Source of the DNA: an uncultured Atopobium sp.
GTDB lineage: Bacteria; Actinomycetota; Coriobacteriia; Coriobacteriales; Atopobiaceae
DNA length: 64,000 nucleotides
Direction of reading: 5' to 3'
Assembly (NCBI GenBank): GCA_937997345.1
Contig: CALKTD010000031.1
Location: 17,483-81,482, forward strand
The notes beneath the pieces were generated by a model. It was not told the DNA's origin and made no database searches. It was given only the letters and a program-made list of their open reading frames with translations. This document shows, in pieces, positions 17,006 to 25,766 of the stretch; position 1 is the stretch's first letter; every line of letters begins with the position of its first letter. Made by a program: the position numbers and the translations under genes.

Positions 17006-18049
17006 ATGAATATTATTTTCTCGCATGAAACTGCACTTCAAATCTGTGGACAACTTAAGATTCACGGAAATGATGAGGCGTTATCACAACGCTCGTCAAG
17101 AGATTACCGTGCAACGTACGCTGCATGTTCAGATGAGACGTATGAAGAAAAACTTCAATTTCTTAAGAAAGAATATGGCATAGTTTTAGCTAAAACCACT
17201 CATGAAATACTCAGAAATAATTCGAGGACAAGATTTTCTGAAATGCGAGTGTCCCACCAGTTCAAGTGCCTTTTACCTGTTGGCTCACTTATCGAGCTTG
17301 GACAAAATGTGTATTGTGTCTCGCCTGCTTTAGCTGTTTGTATGATGTCTAGGAATAAGAGTCCTCTTCATCAAATTGTTCTTGCCAATCTAATAATGGC
17401 CAGTTATGGTCATCTCGCAAACGGCGAGCTCTACGAATTTGACGTGCCGTTGGTAACTTCGACCGAGCTTACATCTTTATTGAATGCACTTGAACCTTAT
17501 TCACCTGGTTTGCATACGACGAAGAAAAACATGCGCTATTTCTTTTCTGATGCAGTCTCTCCCATGGAGGTCAAAATGGCAATTAGGTCTGCCATGCCAT
17601 ATTGTGAAGGTGGTTTCAATCAAATACCACTTGCGTTGAATAAATCGTATGTAATAAAAGACCAGATAAATCCAGAGGTCCAACCTAAGGAACGAAGGCT
17701 AGATTTACTTTTTGGCAAAATGTCTAAATCAAATTTATCTGGATTAAATTTAGTGGCAATTGAATATAACGGTGCATATCATGATGACTTCTACCAGCAA
17801 AGAAAAGATAATCAAAGAACAAATGAGCTAAATTCAGTGAGTATTAAAGAGTACTTTGTGAATGCGGATATCTACAGAAACCAGCTCGCAATGCAAAATA
17901 TGTTTCTGAGCATTAAAAAAGACTTGGGAGACAGCAATCTGTACCGGATTAGGCGGACGCTACGTCAGTATTCTCGTGAACAATTCATTTTGATGAATAA
18001 ACTTGATTCAATATACAAGTTAATGAATGAGCTAATATACAAAATTTAA
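17006..18049 (+). CDS. Hypothetical protein with a C-terminal Vsr/DUF559-like nuclease fold
   Basis: A 347-residue protein of unknown function. The segment at about residues 228-305 (RRLDLLFGKM, then LVAIEYNGAYHDD, then DNQRTNELNSVSIKEYFVNA) follows the pattern of DUF559/Vsr-like endonuclease domains: Asp, a strand ending in Glu-Tyr-x-Gly, then D-x-x-R and a last strand. This fits a PD-(D/E)XK-type fold. The N-terminal two thirds show no motif I recognise. It is AT-rich relative to its neighbours, monocistronic, and has a strong SD (AAGGAGG) 6 bases before ATG. Candidate roles are defence or abortive infection, but none is proven. Confidence 0.6.
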   Translation: MNIIFSHETALQICGQLKIHGNDEALSQRSSRDYRATYAACSDETYEEKLQFLKKEYGIVLAKTTHEILRNNSRTRFSEMRVSHQFKCLLPVGSLIELGQNVYCVSPALAVCMMSRNKSPLHQIVLANLIMASYGHLANGELYEFDVPLVTSTELTSLLNALEPYSPGLHTTKKNMRYFFSDAVSPMEVKMAIRSAMPYCEGGFNQIPLALNKSYVIKDQINPEVQPKERRLDLLFGKMSKSNLSGLNLVAIEYNGAYHDDFYQQRKDNQRTNELNSVSIKEYFVNADIYRNQLAMQNMFLSIKKDLGDSNLYRIRRTLRQYSREQFILMNKLDSIYKLMNELIYKI

Positions 18050-18411
18050 CTATCCTTGAATTGCCCTATGAGACAGCACAGCAAAGTCAGATAATCTGCT
18101 AATTTCAACACGAATAGCACATCAAATGACGATATTCTGCATTGCACAAGCATAAATGGAGTAATGTATAGCCTTTTTTGACAGATTAAGTGACATAGAT
18201 GTGTTTTGTGAATCCGTAGCCACAGATTCAATCGAATTTGCACATCAGACGATCAGGCAGAAAGTTCAGAAGACCAGAAAAAGAGCCGGTTACCTGGGTT
18301 TAGGTAACCGGCTCTTACTTTTTGCTTTACTTGCTACGCATTGGTCGCAACGAACGCGCTACAAGATGAGTGTGGCATGTAGTTGCGACGCGAAAGCGCT
18401 ACGTACGAGAA
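18050..18411. other. Intergenic region between the nuclease-like gene and adhE
   Basis: This 362-base convergent spacer contains the strong hairpin at 18281-18316 and an 8-bp inverted repeat (GTCGCAAC at 18344-18351, GTTGCGAC at 18382-18389). I found no reading frame with an SD and no RNA gene in it. Confidence 0.6.
18281..18316 (-). terminator. Bidirectional terminator downstream of adhE
   Basis: A perfect 14-bp stem (AAGAGCCGGTTACC at 18281-18294 with its complement at 18303-18316) encloses an 8-base loop. A-runs on the left and T-runs on the right make it a terminator in both directions, serving adhE on the minus strand and the gene at 17006 on the plus strand. Confidence 0.88.
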
Positions 18412-21030
18412 TTAGTCCTCGTAGAAGCCTGGCTCACGGCCGTAGTAAGCATCCAAGTAGAGCTCGCGAATCTCGGAGACAAGTGGATAGCGTGGGTTTG
18501 CGCCAGTGCACTGGTCATCAAATGCCTGCTCAGACATCTCGTCAAGGGTATCGAGGAAGTACTTCTCATCTACGCCGTAGTCCTTGATGGTCTCCTTGAC
18601 GCCGATGTATGCCTTGAGCTCCTCAATCTTCTTGACAAAGTTCTCGAAGACCTCGAGGTCATCCTTGCCGGTAACACCGCAGAAACGACCAGCCTCGGCA
18701 TAACGTGCAAGGGTATGTGGGTGATCGTACTGTGGGAAGGTACCCATCTTTGTTGGGCGCTCAGCTGCGTTATAGCGCATAACGCGAGTAAGGATAACTG
18801 CATTTGCCCAACCATGTGGAATGTGGTGGAAAGCGCCCAGCTTGTGAGCCATGGAGTGGTTAACACCAAGGAATGCATTAGCAAATGCGAGTCCGCCCAG
18901 GCAGGAAGCGTTTGCCATGTGATCGCGTGCCTCGACATCGTTTGGATTGTCATAAGCACGTGGCAGGTACTCAAAGACCAGCTTCATGCCGCGAAGAGCC
19001 ATGCCATCTGTGTAGTCAGATGCCATCATGGAGACAAATGCCTCGAGGCAGTGAGTAAGAACGTCGATACCAGAAGCAGAGGTCAGGCCCTTAGGCTGGC
19101 TCATCATGTTGTCGGTATCAACAATTGCCATGTTAGGCAGCAACTCATAGTCTGCAAGTGGGTACTTAACGCCGTTGTCAGCATCAGTGATGATGGCAAA
19201 TGGAGTTACCTCGGAACCAGTACCAGAAGAAGTTGGAATAGCAACGAAGAATGCCTTTTTGCCCATCTTAGGATAGTTGTAGACACGCTTGCGGATATCC
19301 AAGAAGTCCGCTGCCATGTCCTCAAACTTCTCCTCTGGGTTCTCGTACATGGACCACATAATCTTACCTGCGTCCATAGCAGAACCGCCGCCGATTGCGA
19401 TGATGCAGTCTGGCTCGAAGGAGCGAATGCGAGCTACACCCTCAAGAGCGCACTGGAGGGTTGGATCTGGAGCAACATCCCAGAATGAAGAGTGAACAAT
19501 GCCCAGGGAATCCAGGGTTTCTTCGATGGTCTTAGTGAAGCCACTCTTGTAAAGGAACTGGTCTGTGACAATGAAGACGCGCTTCTTGTTATAGACCTCT
19601 TTGAGCTCACGGAGAGCAAGAGGCATGCAGCCCCTCTTGAAGTAGACCTTCTCAGGTACACGAAGCCAAAGCATATTCTCTTGCCTCTCTGCAACAGACT
19701 TGTAGTTAAGCAGGTGCTGTGGGCCAACGTTGCCGGAAACGGAGTTGCCGCCCCAGCTGCCACAGCCAAGGGTTAGGGATGGAGCCATCTTAAAGTTGTA
19801 GAGGTCTCCAATACCACCCTGAGAGGAAGGAGTATTGATCAGGATACGGCAGGTCTTCATTGCCTCCTGGTGCTTAGCAATCTTCTCTTTCTCGTTAATG
19901 TTGACGTAAAGAGAACTGGTGTGACCATAGCCGCCATCAGCAACAAGACGCTCAGCCTTAGCAATAGCCTCGTCAAAGTTCTTTGCACGATACATACCAA
20001 GAACTGGAGAAAGCTTCTCGTGAGCCATCTCCTCTGAAGGCTCAACAGAGGTTACCTCACCAATAAGAACCTTGGTCTTCTCTGGGACGTCGACGCCAGC
20101 AGTCTTTGCGATGAAGTGAGCAGACTTACCAACAATAGCTGCGTTAACAGCACCGTTGACAATGACGGTCTTACGGACAGCGTCAAGCTCCTTACCGTGT
20201 AGGAAGTAGCAGCCACGATTAGCAAACTCCTTCTTAACCTGGTCATAGATACTATCAAGAACGGTAACAGACTGCTCGGAAGCGCAGATCATACCGTTAT
20301 CGAAGGTCTTGGAGTGAATGATGGAGCTAACTGCAAGCTTGATGTCAGCGGTATCGTCGATGATAGCAGGAGTGTTACCAGGACCAACGCCCAGAGCAGG
20401 CTTACCAGAAGAGTAAGCTGCGTTAACCATACCTGGACCACCGGTTGCCAGGATGATATCAGCGTTGCTCATAACTGCTGCGGTCATATCAATGGTAGGA
20501 GCTGGTACCCAGTCGATAATACCCTTGGGGCAGCCGGCCTTCTCGGCAGCATCGCGAACAATGCGAGCAGCAGCAATGGTGCACTCTTTTGCGCGTGGGT
20601 GTGGGGAAATAATAATGGCGTTTCTTGTCTTCAGAGCAAGAAGTGTCTTAAAGATTGCGGTAGAAGTTGGGTTAGTAGTTGGAATAACTGCAGCTACGAT
20701 ACCCATTGGCTCGGCTACAACTCGATAACCTGCAGCTGGATCATCCTCTACAACACCACAAGTCTTCATGTCCTTGTATTTGTTGTAAATATACTCTGCT
20801 GCGTAATGGTTCTTGATAACCTTATCTTCCATTACACCCATGCCAGTTTCTTCAACTGCCATGCGAGCAAGAGGGATACGATTTTTCTCGGCCGCAAGAG
20901 CAGCTTCATAGAAAATCTTATCGACCTGCTCTTGAGTGAATGTTGCAAACTCTGCCTGTGCTTCGCGCATCTCTTCGAGGCGCTTGAGCAAAGTATCAAC
21001 ATCCTCAATTTGAGTAGCCTTCTTTGCCAT
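18412..21030 (-). CDS. adhE: Bifunctional acetaldehyde-CoA/alcohol dehydrogenase
   Basis: AdhE (872 residues) reduces acetyl-CoA to acetaldehyde and then ethanol, reoxidising two NADH during fermentation. Residues about 1-440 are the aldehyde dehydrogenase domain with catalytic C249 in GMICASEQS. Residues about 450-872 are the iron-dependent alcohol dehydrogenase domain, with the GGGSAMDAGK nucleotide-binding loop and metal-binding His in HSMAHKLGAFHHIPHG. Length is normal; in the family the protein forms helical spirosomes. The start ATG has AAGGGG 7 bases upstream, and an extended -10 lies about 35 bases before the gene. It is monocistronic, bounded by the hairpin at 18281. Confidence 0.98.
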   Translation of the reverse strand: MAKKATQIEDVDTLLKRLEEMREAQAEFATFTQEQVDKIFYEAALAAEKNRIPLARMAVEETGMGVMEDKVIKNHYAAEYIYNKYKDMKTCGVVEDDPAAGYRVVAEPMGIVAAVIPTTNPTSTAIFKTLLALKTRNAIIISPHPRAKECTIAAARIVRDAAEKAGCPKGIIDWVPAPTIDMTAAVMSNADIILATGGPGMVNAAYSSGKPALGVGPGNTPAIIDDTADIKLAVSSIIHSKTFDNGMICASEQSVTVLDSIYDQVKKEFANRGCYFLHGKELDAVRKTVIVNGAVNAAIVGKSAHFIAKTAGVDVPEKTKVLIGEVTSVEPSEEMAHEKLSPVLGMYRAKNFDEAIAKAERLVADGGYGHTSSLYVNINEKEKIAKHQEAMKTCRILINTPSSQGGIGDLYNFKMAPSLTLGCGSWGGNSVSGNVGPQHLLNYKSVAERQENMLWLRVPEKVYFKRGCMPLALRELKEVYNKKRVFIVTDQFLYKSGFTKTIEETLDSLGIVHSSFWDVAPDPTLQCALEGVARIRSFEPDCIIAIGGGSAMDAGKIMWSMYENPEEKFEDMAADFLDIRKRVYNYPKMGKKAFFVAIPTSSGTGSEVTPFAIITDADNGVKYPLADYELLPNMAIVDTDNMMSQPKGLTSASGIDVLTHCLEAFVSMMASDYTDGMALRGMKLVFEYLPRAYDNPNDVEARDHMANASCLGGLAFANAFLGVNHSMAHKLGAFHHIPHGWANAVILTRVMRYNAAERPTKMGTFPQYDHPHTLARYAEAGRFCGVTGKDDLEVFENFVKKIEELKAYIGVKETIKDYGVDEKYFLDTLDEMSEQAFDDQCTGANPRYPLVSEIRELYLDAYYGREPGFYED

Positions 21031-21063
21031 AAAATCCCCTTCTGTTTAGGAACATTAATTCAA

Positions 21064-21069
21064 ATTATA
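21064..21069 (-). promoter_or_regulatory. Extended -10 promoter element of adhE
   Basis: On the minus strand TATAAT is preceded by TGG (TGnTATAAT), an extended -10 element, about 35 bases before the adhE start. The -35 region is poor (AGCATT at 17-base spacing). No Rex-like palindrome was seen. Confidence 0.5.
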
Positions 21070-21097
21070 CCAAGGTCTGCTAAACAAATGCTTACCG

Positions 21098-21880
21098 TTA
21101 ACCAAGTCTCTCAAAATTTATAATCTGCGTTCTGGCGTCTTCATCAGTTGCTGTAAATCTATGCCATTCACCTGGCGATTCTCTCCACATGTAATCCACG
21201 TACGGACCAAATCCACCCACCAGCTGCGATGTTGCGCGCGTAAAGCTCGGGTCCGTCTTGAGACCCGGATAGCGCACCGCCTCGACGCGCGGATGACACG
21301 CCAGGTACGCGGCAACCACCTGCGCCGCGTCGCACGCGGCGTGGCGAGAAACCCGTGCACTCGCCTGCTCTTCCGCTCCCGTGGCAGAAATCGTCACGTC
21401 CTCTGCAGAGCACGCCTTTGCTTCAACTGCCTCTGCTACCCACGGTATGCAGCACTTCCGCATGCACACGACAACATATCCCGGCACCCGAGCGTCCTCG
21501 GCAACTGCAAGCTCTGCCCCTAGACGGCACGCGGGGCTGAACTCGGCACCAATCGTACGCACGTCCGCCACAAGCAGCTCCCCTGCCGCAGTTCTGCCTT
21601 TGATGTCGCACACCTCAATGGGCATGCCAGCAAGCGGATCCACGACGGTTGCACCGCCCGAAACCAGTGTGACGAGAAGTTCGTCTACATATGAAACAGG
21701 GACAAGCCGCGCACGGCCTGCCCCTGTCATTTTTACGTATTCAGCTACAACATCGGTTGCGGTTTGCGTGACAACGTCGGTTGCAGTTTGCGTGACAACG
21801 TCGGTTGCGGTTTGCGTAACGCCGTCGATTGCGCTGACACTCTTCGTGCCGCCTGCGCCATCCTGCGCGGTGCCACCCAT
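21098..21880 (-). CDS. Degenerate Cys/Met-metabolism PLP-enzyme-like protein with repeat N-terminus
   Basis: A protein of about 260 residues encoded in a GC-rich patch unlike its neighbours. The C-terminal part (HPRVEAVRYPGL, then SQLVGGFGP) matches the C-terminal domain of cystathionine gamma-synthase/lyase-type enzymes. A middle segment (GELLVADVRTIGAEF) matches the strand before the PLP-binding lysine, but the Ser-x-Thr-Lys motif that should follow is absent, so it is unlikely to be a working PLP enzyme. The N-terminus carries three TQTATDVV units. The start is uncertain: ATG 21880, 21925 and 21958 are in frame and the last two overlap thrS. It may be a pseudoenzyme or a decaying gene. Confidence 0.55.
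   Translation of the reverse strand: MGGTAQDGAGGTKSVSAIDGVTQTATDVVTQTATDVVTQTATDVVAEYVKMTGAGRARLVPVSYVDELLVTLVSGGATVVDPLAGMPIEVCDIKGRTAAGELLVADVRTIGAEFSPACRLGAELAVAEDARVPGYVVVCMRKCCIPWVAEAVEAKACSAEDVTISATGAEEQASARVSRHAACDAAQVVAAYLACHPRVEAVRYPGLKTDPSFTRATSQLVGGFGPYVDYMWRESPGEWHRFTATDEDARTQIINFERLG
21750..21821. repeat. Three tandem 24-bp repeats
   Basis: Three 24-bp units at 21750-21773, 21774-21797 and 21798-21821 differ at only a few positions, each containing CGGTTGC and GTTTGCGT. They keep the reading frame and encode the TQTATDVV units. A degraded fourth unit follows. Confidence 0.9.
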
Positions 21881-21905
21881 AACCTGCACTTTGTCTGAAA
21901 CCCTA

Positions 21906-23672
21906 TTAACCAACACGCTCCGCATTCTCTTTGACAACCTGAGCAATAAACTCGTCAAGCTCTGCGACGTGAGTCTCGTTGGAGCGATCGCGGACAGAAA
22001 TGTTTCCTGCCTCTACCTCCTGCTCACCAAGGATGAGCATATAAGGAACACGGTCAAGGGAGCGAGCCTCACGAATCTTATAGCCGATCTTCTCGTCACG
22101 GTCATCAACCTTAACGCGAATACCAGCGGCTGCAAGCTTATCGGCAACCTCATGAGCATAAGGACGAGACTTCTCGGAGACAGGAAGAACCTTGACCTGG
22201 CATGGGCTCAGCCAGACCGGGAACTTGCCTTCGTAATTCTCGGTCAGAATACCAATGAAGCGCTCAAAAGAACCAAAGCCAGCGCGGTGAATCATGATTG
22301 GCTGCTTCTTGGTACCGTCGGAGTCAATGTACTCAAGCTGGAAGTTGTGAGGCAGTTGGAAGTCAAGCTGGATGGTACCGCACTGCCAAGAGCGACCAAG
22401 GCAGTCGGTCAGATGGAAGTCAATCTTAGGACCATAGAACGCACCATCACCCTCGTTAATGACGTACTCAATGCCCATGGCATCAAGTGCATCACGCAGG
22501 CCCTGCTCAGCGCGCTCCCAATCCTCATCAGAACCCATAGAATTCTCTGGGCGCGTAGAAAGCTCTACACGGTATGGGAAGCCAAACTGTGCATAGTAAG
22601 CAGTGATGAGGTGAGACGCATCTGTGACCTGCTCAGTAATCTGATCAGGGCGGATAAAGAGGTGTGCGTCATCCTGAGTAAACTCACGAACACGGAACAG
22701 ACCGTGCAGGGCACCCTTCATCTCGTAACGGTGATCAAGACCAGCCTCAGCCAGCTTCATAGGAAGATCCCTATAAGAGCGTGGCTTAGACTTATAAATT
22801 AAGCAAGCACCAGGGCAGTTCATAGGCTTAATGGCAAAGTCCTCTTCATCTACCGTGGTGGTGTACATATTCTCTTTGTAGTGGTCCCAGTGACCAGAAG
22901 TCTCCCAAAGGGAACGCGAGAGGATCAGTGGAGTCTGGACCTCCTGATAACCAAAGCGAGCCTGCATCTCATGCCAGTAATCGGTCAGAGCGTTGCGCAG
23001 AGCCATACCGTTTGGAAGCCAGAATGGAGAGCCAGGACCAAAGTCGGACATCATGAAGAGCTCCATCTCGCGGCCAATCTTCCTGTGGTCGCGCTTCTCG
23101 GCTTCTTCAATCATCTTGAGGTACTGAGCAAGCTCATCTTTGGAACCAAACGCAACACCATAAATTCTGGTGAGCATCTTGTTGTTCTTATCGGCCTTCC
23201 AATAAGCACCAGAAATGCTAGTCAGCTTAAAAGCCTTAACACCCTTGGTATAGAGCATATGAGGGCCAACGCACATATCAACGTATTCACCCTGCTTGTA
23301 GAAGGTGATGTGTGCGTCAGGAGCAAGATCGCCAATGTGCTCAACCTTGTAAGACTCGCCGCGCTCCTTCATGTAGGCAACAGCCTCATCTCGAGGAAGC
23401 TCAAACGTCTCAATCTTGAGGTTCTCTTTGACAATCTTCTTCATCTCAGCTTCGATAGCTGGGAAATCGTCCTCGTTAACCTTGGTGTCTCCAAGATCAA
23501 CGTCATAGTAAAAACCGTTTTCGGTTGCTGGACCATAGGCAAACTGTGCGTGTGGATATAGACGCTTCAGAGCCTGAGCAAGCAGGTGAGCTGCATCGTG
23601 GCGAATAACCTCAAGCTCTTCAGCTGCATCGTTAATCTCGCCAACATGGCCGTCGTTATATAAAACCTTCAT
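21906..23672 (-). CDS. thrS: Threonyl-tRNA synthetase
   Basis: ThrS (588 residues) charges tRNA-Thr. It begins directly with the editing (SAD) domain: RHDAAHLLAQALK contains the HxxxH metal-binding motif and YVDMCVGPH the later Cys/His. The class II catalytic core follows from about residue 200, with motif 2 around FRVREFTQDDAHLF and zinc-site residues in MNCPGAC, then the anticodon-binding domain (last ~100 residues). The N-terminal TGS domain of the ~640-residue E. coli form is missing. The start ATG is the only good one: the leader has no in-frame extension with an SD. No T-box was found upstream. Confidence 0.97.
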   Translation of the reverse strand: MKVLYNDGHVGEINDAAEELEVIRHDAAHLLAQALKRLYPHAQFAYGPATENGFYYDVDLGDTKVNEDDFPAIEAEMKKIVKENLKIETFELPRDEAVAYMKERGESYKVEHIGDLAPDAHITFYKQGEYVDMCVGPHMLYTKGVKAFKLTSISGAYWKADKNNKMLTRIYGVAFGSKDELAQYLKMIEEAEKRDHRKIGREMELFMMSDFGPGSPFWLPNGMALRNALTDYWHEMQARFGYQEVQTPLILSRSLWETSGHWDHYKENMYTTTVDEEDFAIKPMNCPGACLIYKSKPRSYRDLPMKLAEAGLDHRYEMKGALHGLFRVREFTQDDAHLFIRPDQITEQVTDASHLITAYYAQFGFPYRVELSTRPENSMGSDEDWERAEQGLRDALDAMGIEYVINEGDGAFYGPKIDFHLTDCLGRSWQCGTIQLDFQLPHNFQLEYIDSDGTKKQPIMIHRAGFGSFERFIGILTENYEGKFPVWLSPCQVKVLPVSEKSRPYAHEVADKLAAAGIRVKVDDRDEKIGYKIREARSLDRVPYMLILGEQEVEAGNISVRDRSNETHVAELDEFIAQVVKENAERVG

Positions 23673-23809
23673 GTAAAACCCCTCAGAGGTAGCTACTCAT
23701 AGAAACAGGCACGGCGCCTACTCTGCTCACACGGGAGCTTAGGAGCAGACGCCTACATAGTCTCTGTTGTAAAACACCAGATTGCCATCATAAAGAACAA
23801 AACCAAACG

Positions 23810-24241
23810 TTATTGAATGCGAGTACGGCAGTAAGGGCAAACCTTCCAGTCTGCGTTCAGTGGACGATGGCATGTTGGGCAAACGTTTCTAACCTGCGTA
23901 TTGCAGATTGGGCACACGATAAAATCGCGGTCAATTGGAGCGGAGCACTTAGGGCAGATGCCGTAGTGAGACAGCTGGTGCTCACGAAGGGCAATGTCAA
24001 GGTCCTGCTCCTCACGGTCAATGAGGTAGCTGCTTGGACGCAGAATAACGTATGCAAGCAGACCAACAACAGGAACAACAGAAATGACTGCCCACATCCA
24101 CCAAGGCTCTGCGCCACGACGCTGAGCATCGCGAATAACGTAGATGATGGAAAGGATATAAAGCATTACGACGCAAATAACCATGAGGTAAATAACCATA
24201 CGTACCTCAGGTGTAATAATCTGATCAAGAATCTCCTGCAT
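23810..24241 (-). CDS. Membrane protein with C-terminal double zinc ribbon
   Basis: A 143-residue protein. Two membrane segments (about residues 14-36 and 48-67, separated by DAQRRGAEPWW) are followed by a cytoplasmic tail with two zinc ribbons: CPKC...CPIC and CPTC...CPYC. Such two-span plus zinc-ribbon proteins are common in Actinobacteria, with no assigned function. ATG 24241 is chosen because AAGGGG lies 7 bases upstream; an in-frame start at 24301 would add 20 basic residues. It lies alone between folC and thrS on the same strand. Confidence 0.78.
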   Translation of the reverse strand: MQEILDQIITPEVRMVIYLMVICVVMLYILSIIYVIRDAQRRGAEPWWMWAVISVVPVVGLLAYVILRPSSYLIDREEQDLDIALREHQLSHYGICPKCSAPIDRDFIVCPICNTQVRNVCPTCHRPLNADWKVCPYCRTRIQ

Positions 24242-24327
24242 CTGACAGCCCCTTCTGCTGGCTTTTTGTTCTCTCCTAAATCGTACGACAAACTGCCTCA
24301 AAAATGAGCGAAATGTCGCAGATAAAT

Positions 24328-25752
24328 TTATTTTACCAAAGCATCACTAAATTGTGCAGCAACCTCGCCAGCAAGTGAAATTGTTCCACATGCTACAAAG
24401 CCCTTCTCGCGCAAGGCGTCCACTGCCTCAGGGACACTTTTAAAGACAGCTACCACGTTGGCGCCACAGGCTTTGTACAGCTCAGCAAGCTTGTCTGCAT
24501 CCATGGCTCGATTATTGTCTGTCTGGGTTACCGCTACCTCAGGGAACTCTTTGGCGAGAAGTTCTGCGATGCCCTTAACGTCTTTATCTGCAAAAACAGC
24601 AGTCAAAAGCATGGGTCGGTTAGTAACTTCTGGCTCAATTGAGCGGATAGCAGTTAAGAACGTCTCTATTGACTGAGGGTTGTGAGCTGCATCGATAAGC
24701 ACTAAAGGCTTAGGTTGAAGCAACTGGAATCTACCGGGTGTAGGGCACCTGGTTGTGGAGAAAAACGCTTTCTCAGCATCAAGCGGACGTCCAAGAAAAT
24801 CCTCTGCTAGGCAGGTTGCCAGGGCAATGTTTGCAGCCTGGTAGCTTGGCTTAAGTGCGGCAAGATCCTCGTAAGTTGCACGCGGTGTCACAACCGTAAG
24901 CTCCAGCGGGAATCCAATGCTCTTGGGCTTTTTGGTAATGAAGAAATGTGCATGAGGCAGCTCTGGATGGTCAGACGACTGACCAGCAGAAACCTCTCCC
25001 TCAACGTCTTCTGGCTTGTCAGCCACAAGAAGGGTTGGGACAACGCCCGCAGAAGCTGCTTGGGACAAAAATACGTCCTGGACGCTCTGAGGAGTTGTCG
25101 TTCCTACACCAAGCACGCAGGTACGACCAGGTTTGATGATGGCGGCCTTCTCGCCAGCAATAGCCTCGAGGGTGTCGCCTAAGATGCGCGTGTGGTCCAG
25201 GCCAACGCCCGTGATTGCAACAGAAGTGATGTTTTGAGCAGCACTTGTTGCGTCCCACCTGCCTCCCATACCACACTCAAGTACGCAGGCGTCAATTTCT
25301 GCCTCGGCAAAGACCACTAGAGCTGCGACAGTAAGTAGGTCAAACTCGGTGATGTCATAAGGACGCTCACCCACGGAAGCTCGTTTAGCATTGACGCGCT
25401 CCCCTGCTACCTGAGCTGCAGAGACGCCGTGAGCAAAAGCAGCCTCAGAAACAGGTGTGCCGTTAATCTCCATGCGCTCGGTATAGCTGATGAGCTCGGG
25501 AGACGTGTACAGAGCGGTCTTGAGACCCTCTCCCTTGAGCAGGGCTGCGATATATCTAGAGGTAGACGTTTTGCCGTTGGTGCCTGCAATCTGGACGCTC
25601 TTGAAGCAGAGGTCAGGATTACCCAGCTCTTTGAGCATGTCCTCCACGCTCTCCAGCAAAGGCTGAATACCAAACTTCTTTGTATCGTGAAGCACCTTTA
25701 AAGACTGCTCATAGCTCAGCTCAGGCACAGAAAAAGGAACAGAATAACTCAT
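24328..25752 (-). CDS. folC: Folylpolyglutamate synthase/dihydrofolate synthase
   Basis: FolC (474 residues) adds glutamate to dihydropteroate and to folates, ATP-dependent, so that they are retained in the cell. The Mur-ligase-like P-loop AGTNGKTSTSRY is at residues 56-67; LECGMGGRWDAT and DAAHNPQSIETF are conserved family segments. ATG 25752 fits the AGAGG about 10 bases upstream better than ATG 25761, which lies one base from it. It is the last gene of the folate operon, 14 bases after folE. Confidence 0.95.
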   Translation of the reverse strand: MSYSVPFSVPELSYEQSLKVLHDTKKFGIQPLLESVEDMLKELGNPDLCFKSVQIAGTNGKTSTSRYIAALLKGEGLKTALYTSPELISYTERMEINGTPVSEAAFAHGVSAAQVAGERVNAKRASVGERPYDITEFDLLTVAALVVFAEAEIDACVLECGMGGRWDATSAAQNITSVAITGVGLDHTRILGDTLEAIAGEKAAIIKPGRTCVLGVGTTTPQSVQDVFLSQAASAGVVPTLLVADKPEDVEGEVSAGQSSDHPELPHAHFFITKKPKSIGFPLELTVVTPRATYEDLAALKPSYQAANIALATCLAEDFLGRPLDAEKAFFSTTRCPTPGRFQLLQPKPLVLIDAAHNPQSIETFLTAIRSIEPEVTNRPMLLTAVFADKDVKGIAELLAKEFPEVAVTQTDNNRAMDADKLAELYKACGANVVAVFKSVPEAVDALREKGFVACGTISLAGEVAAQFSDALVK

Positions 25753-25766
25753 TGTGCACATACCTC

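Noticed and set aside
18370..19488. 372-residue frame antisense to adhE
   Set aside because: Contained opposite adhE with no homology or SD; shadow frame.
23672..23810. T-box riboswitch in the thrS leader
   Set aside because: The leader is only about 140 bases, with a 7-bp hairpin (23722-23749) but no T-box sequence, specifier loop or terminator T-run.
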